Shown: positions 34,856 through 42,568 of the stretch, one piece after another
How the letters are laid out: each line of letters starts with the position of its first letter
Numbering within the stretch: the first letter of the stretch is position 1
Source: Iodidimonas nitroreducens
GTDB taxonomy: Bacteria > Pseudomonadota > Alphaproteobacteria > Sphingomonadales > Rhodothalassiaceae
Assembly (NCBI GenBank): GCA_000710935.1
Contig: BAYV01000010.1
Coordinates: 62,001-126,000, forward strand
DNA: 64,000 nt
Reading direction: 5' to 3'
Notes under the pieces: generated by a model
What the model was told of the DNA's origin: nothing
The model's database searches: none
What the model saw: the letters and a program-made list of their open reading frames with translations, nothing else
Position numbers and translations under genes: made by a program

Positions 34856-35584
34856 ATGCATTTTCCTGATCCCCTGATCCCGGCGCGGCTGATCCGGCGC
34901 TATAAACGCTTTCTGGCCGATGTCGTGCTTGAGGATGGCCGCCAGATCACCGCCCATTGCCCCAATCCCGGAGCCATGCTGGGCTGTGCCGAGGATGGGG
35001 CCCGTATCTGGCTTTCCCCGGTGCATAATCCCAAAGCCCGGCTGCGCTGGCGTTGGGAACTGGTGGAAAGCCACAACACATTGATCGGTATCAACACCAT
35101 GCTGGCCAATCGCATCGTGGCTGAGGCCATCAAAAAAGGGCAGATCGCCCCACTTGCGGGCTATGGCAGCCTTCAGTCTGAAGTGCGCATGGGTAAGGGC
35201 ACGCGCTTTGATTTCATGGCCAGTGATCACCCCGAAAGGCCGGGTGAGCCATGCTATATTGAGGTGAAAAGCGTTACCTATCGCCGCGATGGCCTTGCCC
35301 AATTCCCCGATAGCGTCACCCAAAGAGGTGCCAGGCATCTTTTGGCCCTGAAAACCTTAGTTGACAGCGGGGCGCGCGCGATGATGATTTATCTGGTACA
35401 ACGCTCTGATTGTAGCGAGATGACATTTGCCTGTGATATAGACCAAACTTATTACCGCGCCTATGAGGAGGCCGTGGAAGCGGGGATCGAATCTTATGCC
35501 TATGGTTGTCATTTATCGCCGTCTGCTATTGAAATCGATCGACCCCTTTCCATCGGCAAGCCAGCCTTGTATGCCGGTCCTTAA
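34856..35584 (+). CDS. sfsA: SfsA family protein (sugar fermentation stimulation)
   Basis: The 242-residue protein matches SfsA in length and motifs: RYKRFLADV, HCPNPGAMLG, NTMLANRIV, YIEVKSVTYRRDGLAQFPDSVT, ARGARHL-like RGARHLLAL, and IYLVQR. The C-terminal part has the features of a PD-(D/E)xK-like nuclease fold; SfsA proteins bind DNA, and their real role is still unclear. It is the first gene of the common alphaproteobacterial order sfsA-map-radC. Confidence 0.93.
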   Translation: MHFPDPLIPARLIRRYKRFLADVVLEDGRQITAHCPNPGAMLGCAEDGARIWLSPVHNPKARLRWRWELVESHNTLIGINTMLANRIVAEAIKKGQIAPLAGYGSLQSEVRMGKGTRFDFMASDHPERPGEPCYIEVKSVTYRRDGLAQFPDSVTQRGARHLLALKTLVDSGARAMMIYLVQRSDCSEMTFACDIDQTYYRAYEEAVEAGIESYAYGCHLSPSAIEIDRPLSIGKPALYAGP

Positions 35585-35649
35585 AGACCACATCATGAGA
35601 CAGCACATCATGAACCACGCCACCAATCTGTGACCATGAGGATAATCCG

Positions 35650-36477
35650 GTGAGAGAAATGCAAGAAAACGCCATGACCCAGGAACGCCGATCACAGGGG
35701 ATCAAGCTTCATGATGAAGCGGGTTTTGAAGGCATGCGCAAAGCGGGCAGATTGGCGGCCGAGGTTCTTGATTTCATCGCCCCCCATGTTGAACCCGGTA
35801 TCAGCACCGAAGCGCTGGATCGCCTGTGCCATGATTTCATCCTTGATCATGGGGCCATTCCGGCACCGCTCAATTATCGCGGTTTTCCCAAATCGATCTG
35901 CACATCGATCAATCATGTGGTTTGCCATGGCATTCCCGGCCCCAAAGTTTTGAAAGATGGCGATAGCATCAATATCGATATCACCGTCATTCTGGATGGC
36001 TGGCATGGCGATACCAGCCGGATGTTTTTTGCCGGCACCCCATCGGTAAAGGCCCGCAGGCTGGCGGATATCACCCATGAAGCGATGATGCGCGGCATCG
36101 AAATCGTGAAACCCGGGGTGACTTTGGGCGATATCGGCCATGCCATCCAAAGCTATGTGGAAAGCGAACGCTGCTCGGTGGTGCGGGAATTTTGCGGCCA
36201 TGGCATCGGGCTGGTGTTTCATGATGCGCCCAATATCCTGCATTATGGCCGCCCCGGCACTGGCGAGGTGCTGGAAGAAGGCATGTTTTTCACCATCGAA
36301 CCCATGGTCAATGCGGGCAAGCCGGATACCAAAGTGCTTGATGATGGCTGGACGGCGGTGACCCGTGACCGGTCCTTGTCGATGCAATTCGAGCATAGCC
36401 TCGCCGTTACCGCCGATGGTTATGAGATTTTCACCCGCTCACCGGCGGGCCTTCACCAGCCGCCCTATGAACTCTAG
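35650..36477 (+). CDS. map: Methionine aminopeptidase, type I
   Basis: Removes the initiator methionine from new proteins. The 275-residue protein has all five metal ligands: Asp in NIDITVILDG and GDTSRM, His in GHGIGLVFHD, Glu in FTIEPMV, and Glu in QFEHS. GTG 35650 follows a well-placed GAGGA; ATG 35659 or 35674 are alternative starts that would shorten it by 3 or 8 residues. The stop is 8 bp before radC. Confidence 0.94.
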   Translation: MREMQENAMTQERRSQGIKLHDEAGFEGMRKAGRLAAEVLDFIAPHVEPGISTEALDRLCHDFILDHGAIPAPLNYRGFPKSICTSINHVVCHGIPGPKVLKDGDSINIDITVILDGWHGDTSRMFFAGTPSVKARRLADITHEAMMRGIEIVKPGVTLGDIGHAIQSYVESERCSVVREFCGHGIGLVFHDAPNILHYGRPGTGEVLEEGMFFTIEPMVNAGKPDTKVLDDGWTAVTRDRSLSMQFEHSLAVTADGYEIFTRSPAGLHQPPYEL

Positions 36478-36485
36478 GGCCGCTT

Positions 36486-37169
36486 ATGCCCGGCGATCCA
36501 TCTGATAACACCGACCATCGCCAGCGTTTGCGCACACGCTTCATGGCGACCCGGGGCCAGGGGATGCCCGATTATGAAATGATAGAATTGCTCCTTATGG
36601 GTGCAATACCACGGCGCGATGTGAAGCCTTTGGCCAAGCAGATGTTGAAGCTTTTTGGCAGTTATGAAGGCGTGATCACCGCCTCGCCCGAACGACTGCG
36701 CGAAGTGGATGGGGTTGGCGAAGTGGCGATTTCCATGATCAAGCTGGTGGAAGCCACCGCCCTGCGGCTATCGCAATCAAAGGTGCTCAATCGCCCGATC
36801 CTCAGCAATTGGCGGGCCCTGCTCGATTATTGCACGGCCGCTATGGCCCATGCCAAAACCGAACAATTCCGCATTTTATTTCTGGATCGCAAAAACATCC
36901 TGATGGCCGATGAAGTGCAGCAGCAAGGCACCATCGATCACACCCCGGTCTATCCGCGTGAGGTGATCAAACGGGCTTTGGAGCTTCATGCCTCTGCCCT
37001 TATTCTGGTGCATAATCATCCTTCCGGCGACCCCACGCCCTCGCGCGGCGATATCGAAATGACCAAAGACATCGTGGAGGCCGCCAAAAAGCTGGGCATT
37101 TCCGTTCATGATCATCTGGTCATCGGGCGCAAGGGGCATGTCAGCTTTAAAAGTCTCGGCCTGCTCTAG
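36486..37169 (+). CDS. radC: RadC family (JAB/MPN) protein
   Basis: A 227-residue protein with an N-terminal helix-hairpin-helix segment (LREVDGVGEVAISMIKLV) and the JAMM metalloprotease-like motif HNHPSGDPTPSRGD. Despite the name a repair function is not supported in the model organism; the family's role is unsettled. It follows map by 8 bp and probably shares its transcript. Confidence 0.93.
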   Translation: MPGDPSDNTDHRQRLRTRFMATRGQGMPDYEMIELLLMGAIPRRDVKPLAKQMLKLFGSYEGVITASPERLREVDGVGEVAISMIKLVEATALRLSQSKVLNRPILSNWRALLDYCTAAMAHAKTEQFRILFLDRKNILMADEVQQQGTIDHTPVYPREVIKRALELHASALILVHNHPSGDPTPSRGDIEMTKDIVEAAKKLGISVHDHLVIGRKGHVSFKSLGLL

Positions 37170-37264
37170 TCGATCTTGCGAAGAAAAATGCGGCGACTTG
37201 CCAGCATCGCCCCCCGATGTTAGGGAAACCGCGCCTGCCCCATCACCCGCCCGGAGACCCACCG

Positions 37265-38566
37265 ATGATCACCCGCTATTCCCGCCCCGAAATGACCGCC
37301 CTGTGGTCGGCAGAGAGCAAATTTGGCATCTGGTTCGAGATCGAAGCCCATGCCTGTGATGCGCAGGCAGCGCTTGGCATCATCCCCCCTAAAGCGGCAA
37401 AAGCCGTGTGGGAGCGCGGCCGGTTCGAGGTGGCGCGGATCGACGAGATCGAGGCCGAAGTAAAACATGATGTCATCGCTTTTCTCACCAATCTGGCCGA
37501 ACATGTAGGGCCGGAAGCGCGCTTTGTGCATCAGGGGATGACCTCATCCGATGTGCTGGATACCTGCTTTAACATCCAGCTTGTGCGGGCCGCCGATCTG
37601 TTGATTGCCGATCTCGATGCGCTTTTGGCGGTGCTGGAACGCCGCGCCCATGAACATCGCGATAGCATCACCATTGGCCGCAGCCACGGCATCCATGCCG
37701 AGCCTACCACCTTTGGCCTAAAAATGGCGCAAGCCTATGCCGAATTCGACCGCGCCAAAAGCCGGATGCGCGCCGCCCGCGAAGAAGTGGCGACCTGCGC
37801 CATTTCAGGGGCGGTGGGCAGCTTTGCCAATATCGATCCCCATGTGGAAGCCCATGTAGCCGAAAAACTGGGATTGGCCATCGAACCTGTTTCAACCCAG
37901 GTGATCCCCCGTGATCGCCATGCCATGTATTTTGCAACCTTGGGCGTGATCGCCAGTTCGGTAGAGCGGTTGGCCACGGAAATCCGCCATCTGCAACGCA
38001 CCGAAGTGCTGGAGGTGGAGGAATATTTCTCACCCGGCCAGAAGGGCAGTTCGGCCATGCCCCATAAGCGCAATCCGGTGCTCACCGAAAATCTCACCGG
38101 GCTGGCCCGCATGGTGCGCTCTTATGCCTTTCCGGCCATGGAAAATGTGGCGCTATGGCATGAGCGCGATATTTCCCATTCATCGGTGGAACGGATGATC
38201 GGCCCCGATGCCACCATTACCCTGGATTTCGCGCTGGCCCGCCTCACTTCGGTGATGGATAAGCTTTTGGTTTATCCTGATCGGATGCGCGCCAATATGG
38301 ATCGCTTGGGGGGATTGGTCAATTCCCAGCGGGTGCTCCTTGCCCTCACCCAAAAAGGGATGAGCCGCGAAAAGGCCTATGGCCTCGTTCAGCGCAATGC
38401 CATGAAGGTGTGGGAAAGCGATGGCCGCGATCATCTGCTCGACCTTTTGAAAGCCGATCCCGAACTGGCGGACCTCTTTGGCGCAGGCGAATTGGAAGGG
38501 CTTTTTGATCTGGGCTATCACACCAAACATGTGGAAACGATTTTCCACCGCGTTTTTGGCCGATAG
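37265..38566 (+). CDS. purB: Adenylosuccinate lyase
   Basis: Catalyses two fumarate-releasing steps of purine biosynthesis. From ATG 37265 (GGAG upstream) the protein has 433 residues. Motifs of the fumarase/aspartase superfamily are present: HQGMTSSDVLDT, GRSHGIHAEPTTFG with the catalytic His, and the signature loop GSSAMPHKRNP. It is transcribed from a 95-bp spacer after radC and converges on the zeta-subunit gene; paired direct repeats lie between them. Confidence 0.95.
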   Translation: MITRYSRPEMTALWSAESKFGIWFEIEAHACDAQAALGIIPPKAAKAVWERGRFEVARIDEIEAEVKHDVIAFLTNLAEHVGPEARFVHQGMTSSDVLDTCFNIQLVRAADLLIADLDALLAVLERRAHEHRDSITIGRSHGIHAEPTTFGLKMAQAYAEFDRAKSRMRAAREEVATCAISGAVGSFANIDPHVEAHVAEKLGLAIEPVSTQVIPRDRHAMYFATLGVIASSVERLATEIRHLQRTEVLEVEEYFSPGQKGSSAMPHKRNPVLTENLTGLARMVRSYAFPAMENVALWHERDISHSSVERMIGPDATITLDFALARLTSVMDKLLVYPDRMRANMDRLGGLVNSQRVLLALTQKGMSREKAYGLVQRNAMKVWESDGRDHLLDLLKADPELADLFGAGELEGLFDLGYHTKHVETIFHRVFGR

Positions 38567-38587
38567 ATTTTTGGCTGATCTGTTTTA

Positions 38588-38643
38588 GGCCGCTCGCATC
38601 CGAGGCTTACGGGCGGCCTCTGGCCGCTCGCATCCGAGGCTTA
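38588..38643. repeat. Two 22-bp perfect direct repeats between convergent genes
   Basis: The same 22 bases, starting GGCCGCTCGCATCC and ending GAGGCTTA, occur at 38588-38609 and 38622-38643, separated by 12 bp. The second copy ends in the stop codon of the zeta-subunit gene. GAGGC of the first copy can pair with GCCTC at 38616-38620 to form a hairpin. The stretch may be a duplicated 3' end or a bidirectional termination signal. Confidence 0.8.
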
Positions 38644-38970
38644 GAAATTATTTTCCTGCATGATCTCGTTGCGGGCTTCTTCCATGCATTCCTGCAAGCG
38701 ACGCTCCAGATGATGCTCGGTCATCTCGATCTTATGGGCCCGGAAATCGGCCAAAACCTTACGGATGACATCCTTATCGCCTACTTCTTCAAAATCTGAA
38801 TCGATCACCGTTTTGGCATAGGCCAGCGCATCTTCAGCGCTCATGCCGAATTCGGCAGCCGCCCACAGGCCCAGAAGCTTGTTGCGGCGCATGGCCGTTT
38901 TGAACCGCAGATTTTCATCCAGCGCATATTTCGCTTCAAAATTCTGTTCACGGTCATTGAACATGCTCAT
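38641..38970 (-). CDS. DUF1476 protein, ATP synthase zeta-subunit type
   Basis: A 109-residue, highly charged, alpha-helical protein. It matches the DUF1476 family (MSMFNDREQNFEAKYALDE; RNKLLGLWAAAEFG; EDALAYAKTVIDSDFEE), which in Paracoccus denitrificans is the zeta subunit that inhibits F1-ATPase. AAGGA lies 7 nt before ATG 38970. It stands alone, divergent from metZ. Whether it inhibits in this organism is not shown, since inhibition varies among alphaproteobacterial homologues. Confidence 0.92.
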   Translation of the reverse strand: MSMFNDREQNFEAKYALDENLRFKTAMRRNKLLGLWAAAEFGMSAEDALAYAKTVIDSDFEEVGDKDVIRKVLADFRAHKIEMTEHHLERRLQECMEEARNEIMQENNF

Positions 38971-39084
38971 CTGGAGTCCTTGATTTTCGGTGATGAATGG
39001 GTCTTTCACGATGTAATCACATTGTTCGCGCATCGCAAGCGTTCACAAAGCTTGACGAACCGAATTTTACGCGCTTTTTTAGGG

Positions 39085-39141
39085 CCCGTGGTGATTTGGT
39101 CCGACCGGCTTGCGGCCACGTAAAAAAAGCAGCTAAAAGGT
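39085..39141 (+). ncRNA. SAM-II riboswitch
   Basis: The stretch carries the hallmarks of the SAM-II (metA-motif) aptamer: stem P1 CGTGG (39087-39091) with CCACG (39116-39120), the loop TGATTTGG right after the 5' strand, GGCTTGC before the 3' strand, an A-rich linker (GTAAAAAAAGCA), and the pseudoknot strand GCTAAAAGG (39132-39140). SAM-II elements occur upstream of methionine genes in alphaproteobacteria and lower expression when S-adenosylmethionine binds. metZ begins 71 nt downstream. Pseudoknot pairing was judged by eye only. Confidence 0.9.
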
Positions 39142-39162
39142 GGGGGCTTGCCTCGACTCTTC

Positions 39163-39216
39163 ATGCGCCGGTTGGGCAGATCTTTGCTTATGAACTTGAA
39201 AGGCGCTTCAGCATGA
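39163..39216 (+). CDS. Possible 17-codon leader peptide before metZ
   Basis: ATG 39163 opens a frame of 17 codons (MRRLGRSLLMNLKGASA) whose TGA at 39214-39216 overlaps the metZ start as ATGA. It begins just after the SAM-II aptamer. Such an overlap is what translational coupling looks like, but the only purine-rich stretch (GGTGGGGG, 39139-39146) is about 16 nt from the ATG, farther than ideal. It may be chance. Confidence 0.3.
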   Translation: MRRLGRSLLMNLKGASA

Positions 39217-40421
39217 AAAATAAAACCGGCTTTGATCGCCAGATCACCCAAAAATGGCGGCGCGATACGCAGCTCATCCGGGGCGGCAGCCTGCGCAGCA
39301 ATTTAGGCGAAACATCAGAAGCCATCTTCATGACATCAGGCTTTGCCTATGCCACCGCCGAAAGCGCTCAGGCCCGCTTTGAAGGCGAAGAAGAAGGCTT
39401 TACCTATAGCCGGCAGGGCAATCCCACCATTGCCATGTTCGAGGAACGCATGGCCCTTCTTGAGGGCGCCGAAGCCGCCGCCGCCACTGCCAGCGGCATG
39501 GCCGCCATGAATGCCGCCCTTTTGGGGCTGCTGCGCGCCGGTGATCATGTGGTCGCTGGCCGGGCGCTTTTTGGCTCCTGCCGGTGGTTGATCGATGAAT
39601 TGCTGCCCCGCTATGGCATAGAGACCACCACCGTCAACGGCCCCGATCTGGACGAATGGAAGCGTGCTATCCGCCCCAATACCAAGCTGTTTTTCCTCGA
39701 ATCCCCCTCCAATCCCACCCTTGAGATCATCGATATCCAAAAGGTTGCCGATCTGGCGCATGAGGCGGGCGCGCGGCTGGTGGTGGATAATGTCTTTGCC
39801 TCACCTATTTTGCAAAAACCGCTGGACCTGGGTGCCGATGTGGTCTGCTATTCGGCCACCAAGCATATCGATGGCCAGGGCCGCACCTTGGGCGGAATCA
39901 TTTTGAGTAGTGCTGCCATCATCGTGGATGAATTGGGGCCTTTTTTGCGCCATACCGGGCCCAGCCTTTCGCCCTTCAATGCATGGCTGCTTTTAAAATC
40001 CCTTGAAACCCTTGAACTGCGGGTGAATGCCATGTGTGATCGCGCCGATCATCTGGCCGCCGCAATGTCCCAAGCCGGGATCGATTGTCTGCATCCCAGC
40101 CTGCCCGGGTTCAAACAGGCCGATCTTGCGCAGCGGCAGATGAAGCGCGGGGGCACCGTCGTCACCTTTACCTTGCCCGGCGGCGCCCAACAGGCCTTCC
40201 GCTTTTTGAACGCCCTCAGCATCATCGATATATCGAATAATCTGGGCGATAGCCGCAGCATTGCCGCCCATCCCTGGACCACGACCCATAAGGCGCTGGA
40301 TGAACAGACCCGGCTGGAAATGGGGATCACCCCGGGCATGATCCGCTTGAGCGCGGGCCTTGAGGATAAAGACGATCTGGTGGAAGATGTACTGGCCGCA
40401 CTGGCCGCAAGCGCGCCATAA
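39213..40421 (+). CDS. metZ: O-succinylhomoserine sulfhydrylase
   Basis: A PLP enzyme joining sulfide to O-succinylhomoserine to make homocysteine. From ATG 39213, with GAAAGG about 9 nt upstream, it has 402 residues. The Cys/Met-metabolism family motifs are present: YSRQGNPT, the SGMAAMNAAL stretch, and the PLP lysine in SATKHIDGQGR. HIDGQGR and the length fit MetZ. Expression should fall with high S-adenosylmethionine through the SAM-II riboswitch. The sulfide substrate would come from the sulfate pathway begun by cysD-cysNC about 6 kb away. Confidence 0.94.
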   Translation: MKNKTGFDRQITQKWRRDTQLIRGGSLRSNLGETSEAIFMTSGFAYATAESAQARFEGEEEGFTYSRQGNPTIAMFEERMALLEGAEAAAATASGMAAMNAALLGLLRAGDHVVAGRALFGSCRWLIDELLPRYGIETTTVNGPDLDEWKRAIRPNTKLFFLESPSNPTLEIIDIQKVADLAHEAGARLVVDNVFASPILQKPLDLGADVVCYSATKHIDGQGRTLGGIILSSAAIIVDELGPFLRHTGPSLSPFNAWLLLKSLETLELRVNAMCDRADHLAAAMSQAGIDCLHPSLPGFKQADLAQRQMKRGGTVVTFTLPGGAQQAFRFLNALSIIDISNNLGDSRSIAAHPWTTTHKALDEQTRLEMGITPGMIRLSAGLEDKDDLVEDVLAALAASAP

Positions 40422-40467
40422 TTCATCGGCACATATGGGCGTTGGTCACGGACAGGAAAGGGGCCCC

Positions 40468-41601
40468 ATGAAAAACGCGCGCGCATCTGCCTTGCCGGGC
40501 CGCCTGTTTTATGCACGCAGCTTTGCTTTGTTCGCCGTGCTGATATTGGGCTATCTGGTCTGGCTCATTTTGTCTCCCTTCATGGCACCTTTGGCCTGGG
40601 CGGCGATCATCGCTTTTCTGCTCCACCCCGCGCATCTCTGGCTTAGCCGGTCGCTGGGAGCTCGGCACAATCTGTCTGCCATCATCCTCACCGGCTTGAG
40701 TTTTTTCTTTCTGCTGGGGCCGATCTCGCTTTTGCTGGCGGCCTTTGCCGCCCAGGCCGCCAATCTTTTGGAGCCGATGCAGCAGGCAGCGGCCAAAGGC
40801 GATTTTTCGATTTTGCAATCTGTGATGGATGTGCCGATCATCGGCGATCTGATCGACCAGATGCAGCAGATGTTCGATGTTTCTATCGATGAGCTTGGCC
40901 AATGGCTCAATCTTCGTATTCAGGAAGGCGCGAAAATCCTGTTGTCCTTTGGCAGCCGTGTCTTTTTGGGGGCCATCGGCACCATGGCCGCTTTTGTGAT
41001 CATGCTTTTTGTTTTGTTTTTCCTGCTGCGGGATGGGCGAAAAATCCTCAATGCCACAAAGGCGTTGGTCCCGATGTCGGATCAGCGCACCGATCTGTTG
41101 TTTGCACGGATCGCCAATGCCGTTCATGCGATTGTTTTCGGCACCGTTCTCACCGCCCTTATTCAAGGGGCTTTGACCGGGCTTGCCTTGGCGGTCACCG
41201 GGCTGCCGGCCCCCGTGGTTTTTGGCGTATTGGCGGCGATTTTCTCATTATTCCCGGTGGGGGGAACCGCCCTGATCTGGGTCCCCGCCGCCCTTGTTCT
41301 GGCCTTTCAAGGGCAATGGGTCGAAGCCATCGGGATGCTTTTATGGGGCACGCTTCTGGTGGGCACCATCGATAATTTTCTGCGCCCGGTTTTTGTGTCC
41401 CGGCGCGGGCATATCTCAACCCTGACCGTGTTCATCGGGGTTTTGGGCGGTGCCGTTGCCTTTGGGGCCGTGGGCCTGCTTTTGGGCCCGGTGATCCTGA
41501 CCATCGCCATGGTGCTTTTGCGCTTCACCCGCCAGCAGCGCGAGGCGGAAAATGAAGACGCCCCCGAAGACGATCAGGCCATGAGGGCCGAAAAATCCTG
41601 A
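40468..41601 (+). CDS. AI-2E family membrane protein
   Basis: A polytopic inner-membrane protein of 377 residues. ATG 40468 has a strong GGAAAGGGG upstream. About seven to eight hydrophobic segments are seen, with a polar region (about 110-155) between the early and late helices and the family segments FFLLRDGRKI and FSLFPVGGTALIWVPAA. Members include proposed autoinducer-2 exporters and Na+/H+ antiporters; function here is unassigned. Its 3' end overlaps the convergent threonine dehydratase gene by 28 bp. It follows metZ by 46 bp and may be co-transcribed. Confidence 0.87.
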   Translation: MKNARASALPGRLFYARSFALFAVLILGYLVWLILSPFMAPLAWAAIIAFLLHPAHLWLSRSLGARHNLSAIILTGLSFFFLLGPISLLLAAFAAQAANLLEPMQQAAAKGDFSILQSVMDVPIIGDLIDQMQQMFDVSIDELGQWLNLRIQEGAKILLSFGSRVFLGAIGTMAAFVIMLFVLFFLLRDGRKILNATKALVPMSDQRTDLLFARIANAVHAIVFGTVLTALIQGALTGLALAVTGLPAPVVFGVLAAIFSLFPVGGTALIWVPAALVLAFQGQWVEAIGMLLWGTLLVGTIDNFLRPVFVSRRGHISTLTVFIGVLGGAVAFGAVGLLLGPVILTIAMVLLRFTRQQREAENEDAPEDDQAMRAEKS

Positions 41602-42566
41602 AGCCCGATATTGCCCCCCGAAAGGACGATGGCAATGATCCGATCACGGGTTTCGATTTTATGGGCCAGCACCGCCGCAAGAGCCACAGCGCCCCCCGGC
41701 TCGACAACGATCTTCAGACGCTCGAAGGCAAAGGCCATCGCCGCCTTCACCTCATCATCTGTCACCACCACGCCGCTCTCTAAAAGCTGCCGATTATGGG
41801 CAAAAGTCAGGGCCCCGGGCATGGGGGCCAATAAAGCATCGCAGATCGAGCGGCTTTCAAGATCATTGGCCACCCGCTTTCCAGCCTTCAAGGATCGGGC
41901 CGTATCATCAAAGCCCAAAGGCTCGACCCCATGCACTGCGATGGCCGGAAAGGCTGCCTTCAGGGCCGTGGCGCTGCCCGCAATCAAGCCGCCGCCGCCA
42001 ACGCAGATGAGGGCGGCATCGAGCGTGCATCCGCGCTTTTTGGCCTGATCGGCGATTTCCAGCCCCACAGTGCCCTGCCCGGCAATGATCTGACGATCAT
42101 CATAAGACGGCACCAAGATCGCCCCGCTTTGGGCGCACAGATCCATCGCAATCTGTTCGCGGTTTTGGGTATAGCGATCATAGGCAATGATTTCAGCACC
42201 CAAAGCGCGGGTATTCTCGCGCTTGATCGCGGGCGCATCATGGGGCATCACGATCTGGGCCCGCACGCCTAAGCGCCTTGCGGCTTCGGCCACTCCCTGG
42301 GCATGATTGCCCGACGAAAAGGCAACCACCCCTGCGGCACGCTCATCCGCGCTCAGGCGTGACAGGCGGTTATACGCCCCCCTGATCTTGAATGAGCCGG
42401 TGCGTTGCAGGCATTCCGCCTTTACCAGAACCCGGCCCCCCGCCCGCGCGTTTAAAATCGGATGTTCCATAAGCGGGGTGCGCAGGGCCACCCCGGCCAA
42501 AGCTTCGGCGGCGTCCTCGATATCCGCGATGCCGATGAGGTCGAGATCGTCTTCATGATGGTGCAT
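41574..42566 (-). CDS. Threonine/serine dehydratase, PLP-dependent (no ACT domain)
   Basis: A fold-type II PLP enzyme of 330 residues. The PLP lysine is in GSFKIRGAYNR, the phosphate loop is GGGGLIAG, and the substrate loop is SSGNHAQGVA. It lacks the C-terminal ACT-like regulatory region of biosynthetic IlvA, so it looks like a catabolic TdcB-type dehydratase or a serine racemase-like enzyme. ATG 42566 is spaced 6 nt from AAGGA; ATG 42572 overlaps the upstream stop. It is translationally coupled to the HpnN-like exporter, an odd pairing. Confidence 0.87.
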   Translation of the reverse strand: MHHHEDDLDLIGIADIEDAAEALAGVALRTPLMEHPILNARAGGRVLVKAECLQRTGSFKIRGAYNRLSRLSADERAAGVVAFSSGNHAQGVAEAARRLGVRAQIVMPHDAPAIKRENTRALGAEIIAYDRYTQNREQIAMDLCAQSGAILVPSYDDRQIIAGQGTVGLEIADQAKKRGCTLDAALICVGGGGLIAGSATALKAAFPAIAVHGVEPLGFDDTARSLKAGKRVANDLESRSICDALLAPMPGALTFAHNRQLLESGVVVTDDEVKAAMAFAFERLKIVVEPGGAVALAAVLAHKIETRDRIIAIVLSGGNIGLQDFSALMA

Positions 42567-42568
42567 GA

